NCBI GenBank assembly: GCA_904063045.1
Contig: CAJFCJ010000003.1
Span: forward strand, 2,280,504 to 2,344,503
Direction: 5' to 3'
Length of the DNA: 64,000 nucleotides
DNA from: Dimorphilus gyrociliatus
Taxonomy: Eukaryota; Annelida; Polychaeta; Dinophilidae
Shown here: piece after piece, positions 36,879-50,380 of the stretch
Numbering within the stretch: position 1 is the stretch's first letter
Layout: each line of letters opens with the position of its first letter
The notes under the pieces: generated by a model
The model's input: the letters and a program-made list of their open reading frames with translations, nothing else
What the model was told of the DNA's origin: nothing
The model's database searches: none
Made by a program: the position numbers and the translations under genes

Positions 36879-37643
36879 AGCAAAGAAAAAAAGGAGAAAG
36901 AATAAGAGTGGGGAAAATAGTGGAAGTGTATTATCAAGCGATGCATTCTCTTTTATTTAGAGTGGAAATGATGATTCCTGAGCTGAACTTTCCCTACTAT
37001 GAAGTATGTGTTGTAAACCAAGCAATCACCTTCCACCTGACCGGATACGTTGTTTTCCTTGTTTTCAACCTATACTTCGCGCCAAATCACTACTTCTTTT
37101 GCCTATATGTGAAACATATACTCAAACACAAATCGTAGACAGACAAAAACATACGAAGACTCATGTACACATACACACATACACACACGTACGTATACAC
37201 ACATATATGCGTATGGACGAGATACGTACGCCATACATTTTCATAACAGTATTTGTTACATCTACCCGCGTAGATGTTCTATAGCAGAACTCCCATAAGA
37301 AAAAGAGTATTGTCAAGTTTTTACTGAATTGGCGAAGCGGAAGTAAAAGAAGGGAAAGTCTTGGAAAGGAAAGCGCTGAATTGAAAACAAACCAGAGGGT
37401 AAGAATAGGTTTGTTAAAAGAACGATATGATGATATTAACAAAGTAGGGGAATAAAATAAAGAGAAAAGTGGTTCGTAAGAAAATTCGGGCCGACCGTCT
37501 GACCTATTTTAGCGAAATGAGTCACACACAGGCTAAACAGAATACATCTGGAGAGAGTGGCGCCGCAGTCGAGTATTGATTCGGCCGGCTGCACCGCCTT
37601 TCCTACGGCAGGATCACCGGATTCTAAAACTAGACGATTCGCC

Positions 37644-40202
37644 ATGGAAACTTACCTAAGAAGTATCACCGACCGAATTAAACCGATTTTGGAACAGGCT
37701 ATGAAATTACAGGTTCATACCTTCTTACCCTACGACAGGATAGAAGCACTGCTGATCCTAACAGCCCCAGCCCTCAGGAAATCATTCACCATGCATATTC
37801 TTGATGAATATGGTGGAGGTGGAACATTATGTTCACCTGGCGCAGATAACGATATCCTTATCGAATCGCTCAAGACCAAGCTACCCGACGCCATCTTGCT
37901 GTTGGTTAAATCGAACTTTCCACAGAATGTCGATATACAATTGAACGCCCTTATCTATATTGGATTACCTGTAGTCGGTAAGATTATCATACATTTGGAT
38001 GAAAATTTGGACTGTACGGGACAACCTTTCATGGGAGAGTTGCCGAAGCCAATCGATGAATACAGGCCTAGATTTAGCAGGTACGTGCCCCCAGAGTCCT
38101 TAGCGAGGAGTATTGATGAAATTCTAGATGATGACGCTTCTTCGTCACTTCCCGAACCGATTTATCAGGTGGATTTTGGCCAAATAGATAAATCTAGCCC
38201 TAATAAAACGTCAAAATATTCCAAGTTTGTGTGCCTATCTTGCGATAAAGTTTACGAAGATGTCGATGAATACCGGGATCATGTACTCTATCATCTTAAA
38301 GATATCGAAAAAGTACTCGCTTCGACTTACGTTGAAACAGTTGATTGTTCAGGAGATACAAAGTTATATGTGTGTAAAATGTGTGATACAAGATTTGAGT
38401 CTTTGAAGACAGCTGGGGGCCATGTTCGACATCGCCATCTACCGAACGTCTCAACGCAATCTTCTTTAACTTGTCCACTTTGCTTAAATAAGTATAAATG
38501 TGTCTATGACTGTGTCTATCATATAAAGACAAGTCATTTAAAAGAAAAGAATTATGAATGCCGATTTTGCCAGAGGAAATTCGCTCAAAAATGCAACATG
38601 ACTAAACATATAAAAGATTCTCATGAACAAGAATTGGCCCTACCTCTTCCTCATACAGGTTTACCATCTTCATCTTCGTCATCTTCATCATCTTCACATA
38701 GGCCAACAAAGAGTGTAAAGCCTATACCAGTAAGTCCTAAAAAGGATAAGCTTGAAAGGCTTATTGTTAAGATAAAGAAATCTTCTCTTGGTCACCACAA
38801 AACAGAATCACCTCATACAAATTCTGGTCATCATGAAGAACGTCAAAAGTATGCTCATGGTAAGATGCAATGCTTAGGATGTAGTATAAAGTTTGACAAT
38901 CAGGAAGAATTTAATAAGCATATAAAGATTCATTTAGCAAAATTAGAAGCTTATGTTCCATCAACGTATGCTAAAATTCTGAAAGGAACAACAGGTCATA
39001 AATTTGAGTGTACGTTCTGTAAAAATAGATTTCCATCTATCAAATCTGTTTGCCTACATATTGCAAAGAATCATTTAGATATGAATGAAATTAAAGAGAA
39101 CAGAGAATGTTTAATATGCGGTTTAAAGGGTCGGGCAACATATGATGTTGTTAAGCACATGGAGGGTGTTCATCTTAAAGAAAAGCATACATGCGCAATT
39201 TGCAGTAAAATGTTCTCAAGAAAAGCAACTTGGGTTAAGCATTTAAAAGAAGTACACTCTGCTAAAGAGCCCGATAGTGAGGATGACACTCTAACAATCG
39301 CTGTTGATTCACCATTAGTAGTAGCTAGTCCGAGTAAGCCCGTAAAAGAAGAAGTTGAAAATGGTGTTGACGGAGAAGAAGAGAATGGTGAACTTCCAGA
39401 TCCAACTTTAGAGTGTCGTAAATGCGCAATGGCCTTTTCTGATTCAGAAACATTTAAAGATCATGTCCGAGAAGTTCATTTAGACGATTTGGAACGTTCT
39501 CAACCAGATAATTATGTTGTAAAGGTTTCAAATGATTATTTCGAAGGTTATCAGTGCGATATTTGCAAAGAGAATTTTAAAACTTACGAAGCGGCTACAC
39601 TTCATGCTACTAGACGTCATTACTTGGCTAAAGAGGAACAACAGTGTCCCGTTTGTTCAAAGACCTTCCAATCTGTTTCAGCGGTGCTAAGTCATTTAAG
39701 GGGGGCTCATCTAGCGGAAAACCAATTTCAATGCGAGGCCTGTCATAGAATTTTTGCTAAAGAGGAAACTCTTAAAAATCATACTTGCCAAAATGCTGCG
39801 AACAAAGCAAACATTCGACTCTCTGCTCCTACTAATGATAATAAATGTTTACAATGTGACAAAATATTCTCCAATAAGTGGAATTTAACAAGACATATGG
39901 CGGAAATTCATCAGAAGATTAAAAGATTCTCTTGTAAGATGTGTCCAAGAACATTTTCTAGGAGTTGCGATGGAATAAAACATATGCAACAGATGCATCT
40001 TATCGATATGTATAAATCACCGGAAAAAGGGGAAAAGTGTGATGTTTGTAGGCAGGAATTTTCTGATAAAATACGACTATCTGCCCATAAAAGATCCAAA
40101 CATACTCCAAAGAGGTTCAGATGTGACGTTTGCGGTAAAAAGTTCATGTTCCCTTCGGAACAATATGTTCATACGAATATGAAACACACATGGGCTTTGT
40201 AG
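37644..40202 (+). CDS. Large C2H2 zinc-finger protein with repeated finger modules
   Basis: A single exon of 852 codons. I start at 37644 (METYLRS), the first in-frame ATG, in a good context (gccATGg). The frame is open further upstream but has no earlier ATG. Residues 1-190 form a novel-looking, partly hydrophobic domain (LPYDRIEALLILTAPALRKS; LIYIGLPVVGKIII) with no zinc ligands. Three similar modules follow at about 195-325, 408-560 and 589-730. Each starts with a C-x2-C finger whose helix runs into a spacer (KDIEKVLASTYVE; AKLEAYVPSTYAK; DDLERSQPDNYVV), then more fingers. A poly-Ser linker separates modules 1 and 2. The last fingers (about 734-852) are of classical type. A DNA-binding nuclear regulator is likely; I do not recognise an orthologue. 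Confidence 0.88.
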   Translation: METYLRSITDRIKPILEQAMKLQVHTFLPYDRIEALLILTAPALRKSFTMHILDEYGGGGTLCSPGADNDILIESLKTKLPDAILLLVKSNFPQNVDIQLNALIYIGLPVVGKIIIHLDENLDCTGQPFMGELPKPIDEYRPRFSRYVPPESLARSIDEILDDDASSSLPEPIYQVDFGQIDKSSPNKTSKYSKFVCLSCDKVYEDVDEYRDHVLYHLKDIEKVLASTYVETVDCSGDTKLYVCKMCDTRFESLKTAGGHVRHRHLPNVSTQSSLTCPLCLNKYKCVYDCVYHIKTSHLKEKNYECRFCQRKFAQKCNMTKHIKDSHEQELALPLPHTGLPSSSSSSSSSSHRPTKSVKPIPVSPKKDKLERLIVKIKKSSLGHHKTESPHTNSGHHEERQKYAHGKMQCLGCSIKFDNQEEFNKHIKIHLAKLEAYVPSTYAKILKGTTGHKFECTFCKNRFPSIKSVCLHIAKNHLDMNEIKENRECLICGLKGRATYDVVKHMEGVHLKEKHTCAICSKMFSRKATWVKHLKEVHSAKEPDSEDDTLTIAVDSPLVVASPSKPVKEEVENGVDGEEENGELPDPTLECRKCAMAFSDSETFKDHVREVHLDDLERSQPDNYVVKVSNDYFEGYQCDICKENFKTYEAATLHATRRHYLAKEEQQCPVCSKTFQSVSAVLSHLRGAHLAENQFQCEACHRIFAKEETLKNHTCQNAANKANIRLSAPTNDNKCLQCDKIFSNKWNLTRHMAEIHQKIKRFSCKMCPRTFSRSCDGIKHMQQMHLIDMYKSPEKGEKCDVCRQEFSDKIRLSAHKRSKHTPKRFRCDVCGKKFMFPSEQYVHTNMKHTWAL

Positions 40203-41420
40203 AAATTTATAAAACTACAAAAATTAACTGGATTTTTGACTATATTTCTCATTTTCCGGTCCTTTTTTATATTGGTATACCTTTTTTCGTATGTTTACTC
40301 TGTGGTTGGTTTTACCGGAAATCTTCTATCTTTCTAACTTCCGGCGCAGGTCACTTTGTACAATTTTCTAAATGTATATAGACAGTTTTATGTGTATATG
40401 TTTTTTTTTAGTTATACATTTTTGCGTGTCGACAAACCTAAAATTTTTCTGTTGTCTCGTATTAAAACTAATTACAAGAGGATGTTCTTTTTAAACTACT
40501 TGTTAAGCAGAAGAAATGCAAAAAGTGTCGTGTTAGATTCGAACCAAGGCTGACAATTTTGTTATTTCTATTCTTCTTTCTTGTCTTAACCTTTTTACAA
40601 GGTTAAAATGATTAATGTCCTAATGATACATTATCTTTTTAATGTTCTGAAAAATAATGTCATTTCTATTTTTTTTTAAATAACCGGTAGATGGCGGCCA
40701 TAGTTAATGGGTTTCAGGTTCGAAGAGTTTTATATACTGATTGTAAATGATGATAAATACGTTTTTTGTTAGGTAAAAAAAAGACGCAAACGTGAATTTT
40801 TTTAAAAAAGAAAAAAATAAATAAAGATAAAAAATATAAAAAAAAGTTGTTAATTCTTTATCTTTGACCTAATATAAAAATTAAATAGTCAAGTATTTAA
40901 TCTAAAGGGAGAACTATAAATTGAATTAAAACTCTCTTATACATTTATAACATATTATATATAAAGCAGAGTTCTATAACTTTTATTACAAATGAACCAA
41001 CTAGCCTTCTTCCTTCTCTTCTTTCAAACTTTAAATATCTTGCTTTTTAATGTTATAGTAATTTCAAACAATAGAAAGTATAAACAAATTTAAAGTCCAA
41101 CTATTAAAAGAATAAGTTGTTATACATAAAAATAAATTGATATCATTAAATATTGAAAATATCTATAGGAAAGATCGAAAAAATGTCACTCAAAGATAAT
41201 TTAAGTATACATCGAATGTAATTTATGGGAAAATTGGTGGAATTCGGTGATTAGTTGACGTTCGCCCTCGTTGCCAATCTAATCTCCAATATTCTTCATT
41301 TACAAATTCGCATAAATAAAACATGAGGGGCAGAATTTGCCGGCCCATTCAGGCATTTGTCGTTTATTCTACATATAGATAGAAACTAAAGGATCAAAGG
41401 TGAAAATACCGTAGTTCAAC
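40203..41420. other. Intergenic gap zinc-finger / Ebony-like
   Basis: 1.2 kb with the zinc-finger 3' UTR and Ebony-like 5' region. A CTCF-like core lies at 40688-40696. A GATTCGAACC string at about 40536 was examined as a tRNA T-arm and rejected. Confidence 0.4.
40688..40696 (+). promoter_or_regulatory. CTCF-like motif, extended match
   Basis: CCGGTAGATGGCG matches the extended bilaterian CTCF consensus CCASYAGRKGGCR at all positions but one. It lies between two genes on the same strand. Confidence 0.4.
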
Positions 41421-44200
41421 ATGGGTGCATTGTTATCTTCATGTAATGGATTTGGTGGCCTATATATCTTTTTAAAATCAAAGATGGCGAGTAAACCAAA
41501 TATGTTGAAAGTAAAAAGTGATGAATCGCTCCTAAACGGAGGTATGATAAACAGAAAAAGAACTTGGACAATATCCTCTGCATGGAAGAAAGCGGTTAAA
41601 AGTAATCCAGATAAATCTGCAGTTTTCATTGATGAATATTCCTTAACTTATAGACAAATGGATGAATTAATGGAAAAGATAGCACTTAACCTGCAGTTGC
41701 TTATATTTCAAAGAAATACTCCTGAAGAAAGACTAGAGTTTTTTTTCGGTCGTTCCTTTGAGGATGATAAATTAACAATTGCAATCTGGATGGATCCATC
41801 TGAGAAAAGAATAGCTGTGCAATTAGCAGTGTGGAAGTTAGGTAGAGCGTATGTTCCCTTAGATGACGTTCTACCTCAATCTAGGATCAAGACAATTCTC
41901 AAAACCGCCAAACCAGTATGTATTATTACAGATTCAGAGGAGAGAGAACGCCGACTACTGGAATGCAGTGAAGATGTTTTCGTGGTTCATTCAAGCAACC
42001 TCGAAGTGTCTTCGGAAAAGGGATTGATTAATGATTACGAAATATTAACGGATGGTGACGACGCTGCAGCCATTCTCTTTACATCTGGCTCAACAGGAAT
42101 TCCTAAGGGAGTTATATTAACCCATGGAAACATAGAAAACAGATTACAATGGCAATGGGATAATCTACCATTTGAAAATGACGATATAGTTTGCCATAAA
42201 ACTAGTCTTTTGTTTGTTGATTCATTAACAGAACTCCTTTCTGGACTTCTTTCTTCGACTCCTATAGTCGTTTTAAGGTCGGAAACTGTGAAAAATGTTG
42301 AAAAACTTGCCCATAGTATTGAAAGGTATAACATTACTAAAATTACTGTTGTTCCTACTCTTCTTCAGAATATTCTCGAGGTATTTCGTTGTGATTGAGT
42401 TACTAAAGTTTTACAGTAATTGTTTTTAAAAATTTGTCGTTTCAATGCTCATAATATCGAAATACCTCAATCTTAACAAACGGCCTGTAAAATGGAAGAA
42501 ACTACTATTGCGAAATTGACGTCACTCAAGTCAGTTGTGTCAAGTGGGGAGGCTCTATCCGAGGAATTGGCAAAATCATTCTTTCAAATCCTACCGAGTT
42601 CACAGCTTATTAATTTCTTTGGTAGTACAGAAACAACCGGCGATGTTACCTTTATTGTTCTTCGGAGCATTGAAGATGTTGTAAAATATAGCCACGATTC
42701 AATCGTAAGCATTGGAGTACCTCTAGAAAATACTATTATAGAGTTAATTGATAATTATGGACAACACGTGAAGTTAGGAGAAGTAGGAGAGATTTTGGTA
42801 ACTGGTTCTAATGTTTGTGCAGCAACGATATGTGATGGTAATTTAGTCTTATATGGAGAGAATAAGCCGATTAAAATGGGTGACATGGCCTTCATTGAGG
42901 ATGGAAATCTATATTATTCAGGAAGAATAGATTGGCAGATTAAAATAAGAGGTCATCGGATTAATCTGCAACAAATCGAAGAGCTGGCTAATTCTCATCC
43001 GGATGTTAAGAGAAGCGTGCTATTTAATAGAAGTGAAACCAATACAGAAAATCGTCTTATACTCTGCTATGAGGGTCAAATTGATGAGCGTAAATTAGAG
43101 TCTTATTTGGCTGATGGCCTACCACAATATTCCGTTCCTAATGTTGTTGCTAGATTGCCTAAGATCGCTTTACAGAAACACACCGGAAAAATTGATCGTA
43201 AAGCTACTGAAGCTGCTTATATTGAAAACGTAAAAAGTTCACTGGAATCGGTTAACCCGGATAATATAGAAAAGTATATTTTGACGATAATCTGTACAGA
43301 ATTATGTCTGCCACTGGAAAGGATAAGCGTCCAAGATTCATTTTTTCATTTAGGTGGAACGTCAACTTCAGCTGTAATTACTGTTGCTAGACTAAAGGAA
43401 GTTGGCTATTCAATTACGATATCTCAGTTCCTCAATTGTAAGCTTTTGGATGATGTCATTCAAACAATCGTGGAGAATCAGAATCAAATACAAATATCTG
43501 ATATAAATAATGATAAATTCCATACTAGACCATTGAGAGCTGATGATAAATCAGAGGTTTTCAGACAATGCGCATTGGCCTTTTTAACGAAAACGCCATT
43601 GGATGTAGCTGCCGGTGTTACCACCGAAAGTTTTTACCATCTATTAGAATCGGGATGGAAATATACACTTGACAGTGGTGTATCGCTTGTGGTTGAAAAT
43701 AACGATGGAAAGGTTGTTGGAGGAACTATGTTGTTTGATTTAGCAGCTCCCGTCGAACCATCTTTTGTAGGTCCTGCTGAGATGGTTGGAAATATTCTCA
43801 ATGAACTTGAACTTCCTGTAATTGAGGAATACTGTAAAGAGGGTCGATGGCTAGATTCTTTCGCAGAATTTACTGATGATTCTCTTCAAGGGGATGAGAA
43901 CGCAATGATATTATATAAATTAGGTCAGGAAAAGATTAGAGTAGGCGTAGAAAAAGGTTTTGACGGTATTATAACGGTAGACGCCCATCCAGTGACTCTG
44001 GTAAGTTTGAGGGAATAAATTAAATACTCCTCTACGAACTTATACCAATTACTTCTCTTCAGGAAATGGACTTAAGATTATTTGGTTATATCGAGATCAA
44101 AAGAGTTTATCCTAAGTTTTGGGTTTTTAACGGACAAAAACCATTTGATGGATTGCGGGATGACTATGCTGTAGTATGTTGCATAAAACACTTAACATAA
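41421..44200 (+). CDS. ebony-like: Ebony-like beta-alanyl-amine synthetase (NRPS)
   Basis: Three exons (41421-about 42387, about 42499-44000, 44063-44200) give about 868 residues; the fly enzyme has 879. The adenylation domain has the P-loop-like motif LFTSGSTGIPKGV, FVDSLTELL, NFFGSTETTGD, YSGRIDWQIKIRGHRINL and KHTGKIDRK. The carrier domain carries the phosphopantetheine Ser in FFHLGGTSTSA. The rest is the amine-selecting domain of Ebony (from about RPLRADDKSEVFRQCALAF), which relates to N-acyltransferases. Ebony activates beta-alanine and couples it to dopamine, histamine or other amines. The join between exons 1 and 2 is the weak point: the best in-frame solution uses donor GTTGTG at 42388 and acceptor AG at 42497-42498. 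The N-terminus MGALLSSC looks like a myristoylation signal; Met22 (41484) has a stronger start context. Confidence 0.88.
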
Positions 44201-44910
44201 AATAGGGCGGCGAATAGGATAGACTATGGAGCTAATAAAGACATATACTTCTTGACACTAATGATGACGAATAATTTTAAGGAAATTCGAAAATAAAGGA
44301 ATTGATTTAAAAAATATATATTATATAAATTTGCTTTCTAAGCTCGTATTACTAATTTGTTGCTTTTGCTTTTTCTCTAAATAAGCTAATATAACCATTA
44401 TTTAAACAATCGGAGTAATTTTCTTCGTTTAATATAATTAATAATAAAGTTCATTTTATTCAAAATCTTTACAGTTATTTCATAAAAAAGCTCTCATTAA
44501 AATACAATATCAGCGATCCGAATAAAATCATCTAAATGATAATCTGGTATAAGGGTGTTACCCAGATGGAAAGGCTTATGCAGATTAATTAAGAACCCTT
44601 CTGAAAAGTTTACTTAGGTTCTTTTGGCTTCAAGAAAACATCTTGCAGCCAGCATTCATCGTGTAGTTTTACAATTAATACTACCAGTTTAGTTTTTTTT
44701 GTAAAAAATATTATTTATGTTACTTGATGTTTATTTTCGTATAATTCTTTTTAGATTGATAATTTTTTTTGAACTAATTAATTACCTATGAACCATATTC
44801 AACTGTTAAATTGTTACTTTTTAATTCGAAAATAAATGTCCTAAAGATGGCGCCAGATTTCCAGACATGCGCACAAATTCGATTGGGAATTGCACACAAA
44901 TGATAGAAAA
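44201..44910. promoter_or_regulatory. Intergenic gap and VPS26 promoter
   Basis: About 710 bp of A+T-rich DNA. An AAGATGGCG string (44844-44852, YY1- or CTCF-like) lies about 60 bases before the VPS26 start codon. Confidence 0.4.
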
Positions 44911-47143
44911 ATGGTATGTTGCCGTTTATTAAACAATTTTAATGTTCATCTCAATCTCAAATGATGATTATTATTTGTTGCACAATATTTAATAATTTAA
45001 TGATTTTCGTATTGAAAATTTAAATTTTCCTGCTATATAATCAAGGAATATATGCCGGAGACTCCCACAATATTTACGCTCTGACTTACTTTCATTTTTA
45101 ATTATTTCTAAATGACTTAAATCGATATATTTCATTGTGGAAAATATTAATTATTATTAGGTATAAGAGAAACTTATGTATAAGCGTATTTTTAAGAACA
45201 CTATTAGTCATGTGACTATGTTCTGTTGACTAGTATCATTTTTTTATTCTAAGTAGTTAGTAAGAAACCGTATTAATGATACGGAACGCTATCGGTGTAA
45301 ATAAAAATAATTTTAGTAATTTGATTTAAGTATATGTAAGAACAAGGAATAACTGTCTCGAATAATTCCTGTATTTTATGTGTAAACTAGCTTCAATTGA
45401 ACATGCAGAAACAATTAACTACAGGAAGAGATTTTGTGTTTATTTATATTGTATATGTACTTTACTGTATATACATTTATTTTTTGTTGTCCTACCTTTA
45501 GAGTTTCTTTGGATTTGGCCCAAGCGCCGATATCGAAGTAGTTCTCGACGGCCATGAATCTCGTAAATTAGCTGATATCAAAACTGATGATGGAAAGAAA
45601 GAAAGATGTTACTTGTACTATGATGGCGAGACAGTTTCCGGAAAGGTAAAGAATTAAAATTAGAATATAGAAATGTTTCCATTTTCACTCCTTCTTCTAA
45701 CTAATAGGTAAATATTAATATGAGGAAAGCTGGCTCAAAACTGGAACATCAAGGCATTAAGATAGAATTTATAGGTCAAATCGGTAAGGATCGTTAAAAA
45801 ATATAAGATTACAGTTTGCATCATTAAAGCAATATTTTTCATCTGTTTAGAATTGTATTACGACCGCGGGAACCATCATGAGTTTACAAGTTTAGTCAAA
45901 GAATTGGCAAGACCGGGTGAAATAACTTCAAATTCTAGTTATGATTTCGAATTTGTTCAAGTAGAAAAGCCATATGAAAGTTATACAGGAGCGAATGTAA
46001 GATTAAGGTAATTATTCTTATATATTATTGAATATACTGGACAAAGAATATAAAAAAGCAACATAAAAGAAAGCAATAGGTTAAGGCGCCATCTAACGAT
46101 TTCCATCAATCGTTATATATTATTTGCTATTAAATTCATATATTACATATATTGTGCAGATACTTTTTACGAGTGACAGTTGTGAAAAGAATAACGGATT
46201 TAGTGAAAGAAGTTGATATGATTGTGCATACATTAGCCCAATACCCAGAAATGAATAATTCTATAAAAATGGAAGTTGGAATAGAAGATTGCTTGCACAT
46301 TGAGTTTGAATACAATAAGTCAAAGTCTGTTTTATTAAATAATTATTAACAAATAAATCTTATTATTATGATTTCATATAGATATCACTTGAAAGACGTT
46401 ATTGTTGGTAAAATATACTTTCTTCTAGTACGAATTAAAATAAAATATATGGAAATTCAAATAATTAAGAGGGAAACTACTGGAGCCGGTAATGAATACT
46501 TCAGTTGTTATTTGTATATACTATTTTTTTTATGAAATTGCAATGTAAACAGGTCAGAATTCATTTAGTGAAAATGATACTATAGCTAAATATGAAATTA
46601 TGGATGGTGCTCCAGTCAGAGGTGATTAATATTTATTGATAAAATTATTTGCTATATTAAACATCGACTTTTCTCTAACTATTCTTTATAGGAGAATCCA
46701 TTCCAATTCGTTTGTTTCTTAGTGGATATGAGCTAACACCAACCATGAAGGATATCAACAAAAAATTTTCTGTTCGTTATTACCTGAATTTAGTGCTTGT
46801 TGACGATGAGGAACGGCGGTATTTTAAGCAACAAGTTGGTTTTATATATTATTTTAGGCTTTGAACTTCGTATTGATAGATATTGTGTACTCTTTAATTA
46901 AAAATATAGGCTCCCGGGTATAAACTACTAAACGAAAGCTTACTTTGATATTGAAACATAACTAATATAAAAAAAATATGTATATCTGTATATATTTAAT
47001 AATTTTCCTTTTCTTCTTTTCTCTAGGAAATAACAATATTCCGAAAAGCTGAAAAAGTTAGAAAACCTATACAGCAGGGACATAAACAAAAGGACCGACA
47101 AGTGGCTAGTTTCGAAAATGCTACAGAGAATAATACGCAGTAA
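44911..47143 (+). CDS. VPS26: Retromer subunit VPS26
   Basis: Nine coding exons give 326 residues (human VPS26A 327): 44911-44913, 45502-45645, 45708-45783, 45851-46007, 46160-46324, 46382-46488, 46553-46621, 46692-46834 and 47027-47143. The first coding exon contributes only the ATG, followed at once by donor GTATGT. The next exon opens with SFFGFGPSADIE. Conserved arrestin-fold segments include KKERCYLYYDGETVSGKV, HQGIKIEFIGQIELYYDRG, YELTPTMKDINKKFSVRYYL and DDEERRYFKQQEITIFR. VPS26 joins VPS35 and VPS29 in retromer, which returns receptors from endosomes to the Golgi or plasma membrane. Intron 1 is 588 nt, the rest 62-192 nt. A CTCF-like core sits in the intron at 46087-46095. Confidence 0.97.
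46087..46095 (-). promoter_or_regulatory. CTCF-like core motif (intronic)
   Basis: The minus strand reads TAGATGGCG inside the VPS26 intron 46008-46159. Exact core match, no other evidence. Confidence 0.25.
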
Positions 47144-47310
47144 AATTAAAAAATAATAATTTTGCATGAAAGTGTTACTAACAAGTTCAAAAGAGACGTT
47201 TATATTTTTATTTGTGTTCCCGTTTCGTCCTACTTTTTCATGGAATAATTCTTCGAATGAAGTAGATTTGTATCATTAATCGTCGACGTTATGTAGATGT
47301 TACAAAAGAA

Positions 47311-47316
47311 TTTATT
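47311..47316 (-). terminator. Polyadenylation signal of TXNRD
   Basis: AATAAA on the minus strand, about 57 bases after the SECIS hairpin. The hairpin would therefore be inside the mature 3' UTR. Confidence 0.5.
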
Positions 47317-47372
47317 AATATACTATATAATTCTCTGTACAGAGTCTACTAGTCAATTATAATTTACAATAA

Positions 47373-47439
47373 AATTCACTGCACCATCAGAATCGTTAGC
47401 TGTTCTAGGTTTAACCAACGTTCGTCATTAACAGTGATT
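47373..47439 (-). promoter_or_regulatory. SECIS element in the thioredoxin reductase 3' UTR
   Basis: Read on the minus strand, the element folds in order as follows. Lower helix CACTG/CAGTG, extended by AAT/ATT. Internal loop TTAA/GGTG. Non-Watson-Crick quartet UGAC (47427-47424) facing UGAU (47389-47386). Helix GAA/TTC, a one-base bulge, then eight pairs CGTTGGTT/AGCTAACG. An 11-nt apical loop begins AAA (47412-47410). The 12 nt between the quartet and the apical adenosines is within the known SECIS range. The element starts about 80 nt after the TGA codon. All invariant SECIS features are met by direct reading. Confidence 0.88.
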
Positions 47440-47509
47440 ACATGAAAATAATAGAAACTGTTATTACCTACCCTAATCCTTATCAGCTAAGATAAAGAAA
47501 GGGTAGTAA

Positions 47510-49761
<2,252 letters not shown>

Positions 49762-50380
49762 AATGTCATAAAACAGCGATATTACATGCCAATCACAATC
49801 TTTTACAACATAACAGAGATTTAGGCCTACTCCTTGTTACTTGTAATATATCATCATTAAATATATCGAAATTGAATAAAAGTCTAGAAACACTAAAGAA
49901 GTAATCTTGGATTGTAAAAACAAAATTCTTTTATATAAATGAAAATCTAAAAAGAATAAGTAGAGTAGAGTAAGCATGTTTTTCTTTCCATTCCATTCCT
50001 ACATCTATAAATAGAATGTTCTATTTTGTATTGCAACTGATAAATAATTCTGATTTCTCTCTCAAAATATTAGAATGCAAATTTATTGAACTTCATAGCT
50101 TTTTTTTGCTTTTTCAATGTTAATTGTCATTATTTGTATGTCAGACTTGCAGTATGCGAGATAGATTAGAAAGCACATTGAAAACTACTGAAGAAACAAA
50201 AAGAAAAGAACCACTCTAAAGCTACATGCTAAAAACGGAAGATGACTTTTTAAAAAAAAAGAATTTTATCATTATTAGATAGATAGATAAATAGATAGAG
50301 AGACGAAAAAAGGAGAAAAGAATTTTGGTTGTTTTTTTTTGTCGTTGTTTTCGTTATTTTCATTCTTAAAATATTCTTGT
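49762..50380. other. TXNRD promoter and tropomyosin 3' UTR
   Basis: About 620 bp. Both flanking genes are on the minus strand, so this holds the tropomyosin 3' UTR and the TXNRD promoter. No other feature is seen. Confidence 0.5.

Larger units (their letters stand above)
31878..37643. other. 5.8-kb gene-poor region upstream of the zinc-finger gene
   Basis: No coding exon could be supported. It contains simple repeats (CT run 33321-33350; GATA/GACA 36839-36878; CA/TA mix about 37160-37207), a 20-bp palindrome (32851-32870), a CTCF-like core (33994-34002) and an X-box-like RFX site (35943-35957). The last few hundred bases are less A+T-rich and should hold the promoter and 5' UTR of the zinc-finger gene. 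An upstream ORF of 20 codons starts at 37516 and overlaps that gene's leader. Confidence 0.45.
47144..47509. other. Shared 3' region VPS26/TXNRD
   Basis: About 366 bp between converging stop codons. It contains the TXNRD SECIS and polyadenylation signal on the minus strand and the VPS26 3' UTR on the plus strand. Confidence 0.6.

Noticed and set aside
37161-37442. ORFs with Thr/His/Val/Cys repeats.
   Set aside because: They are translations of the CA/TA simple repeat in the zinc-finger upstream region.
37516-37578. Upstream ATG and frame before the zinc-finger gene.
   Set aside because: It is out of frame with the main ORF and stops after 20 codons; at most an upstream ORF.
40530-40552. GATTCGAACC, resembling a minus-strand tRNA T-arm followed by a T run.
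   Set aside because: The T stem pairs poorly and no complementary acceptor strand, D-arm or anticodon arm is found at the right distance.
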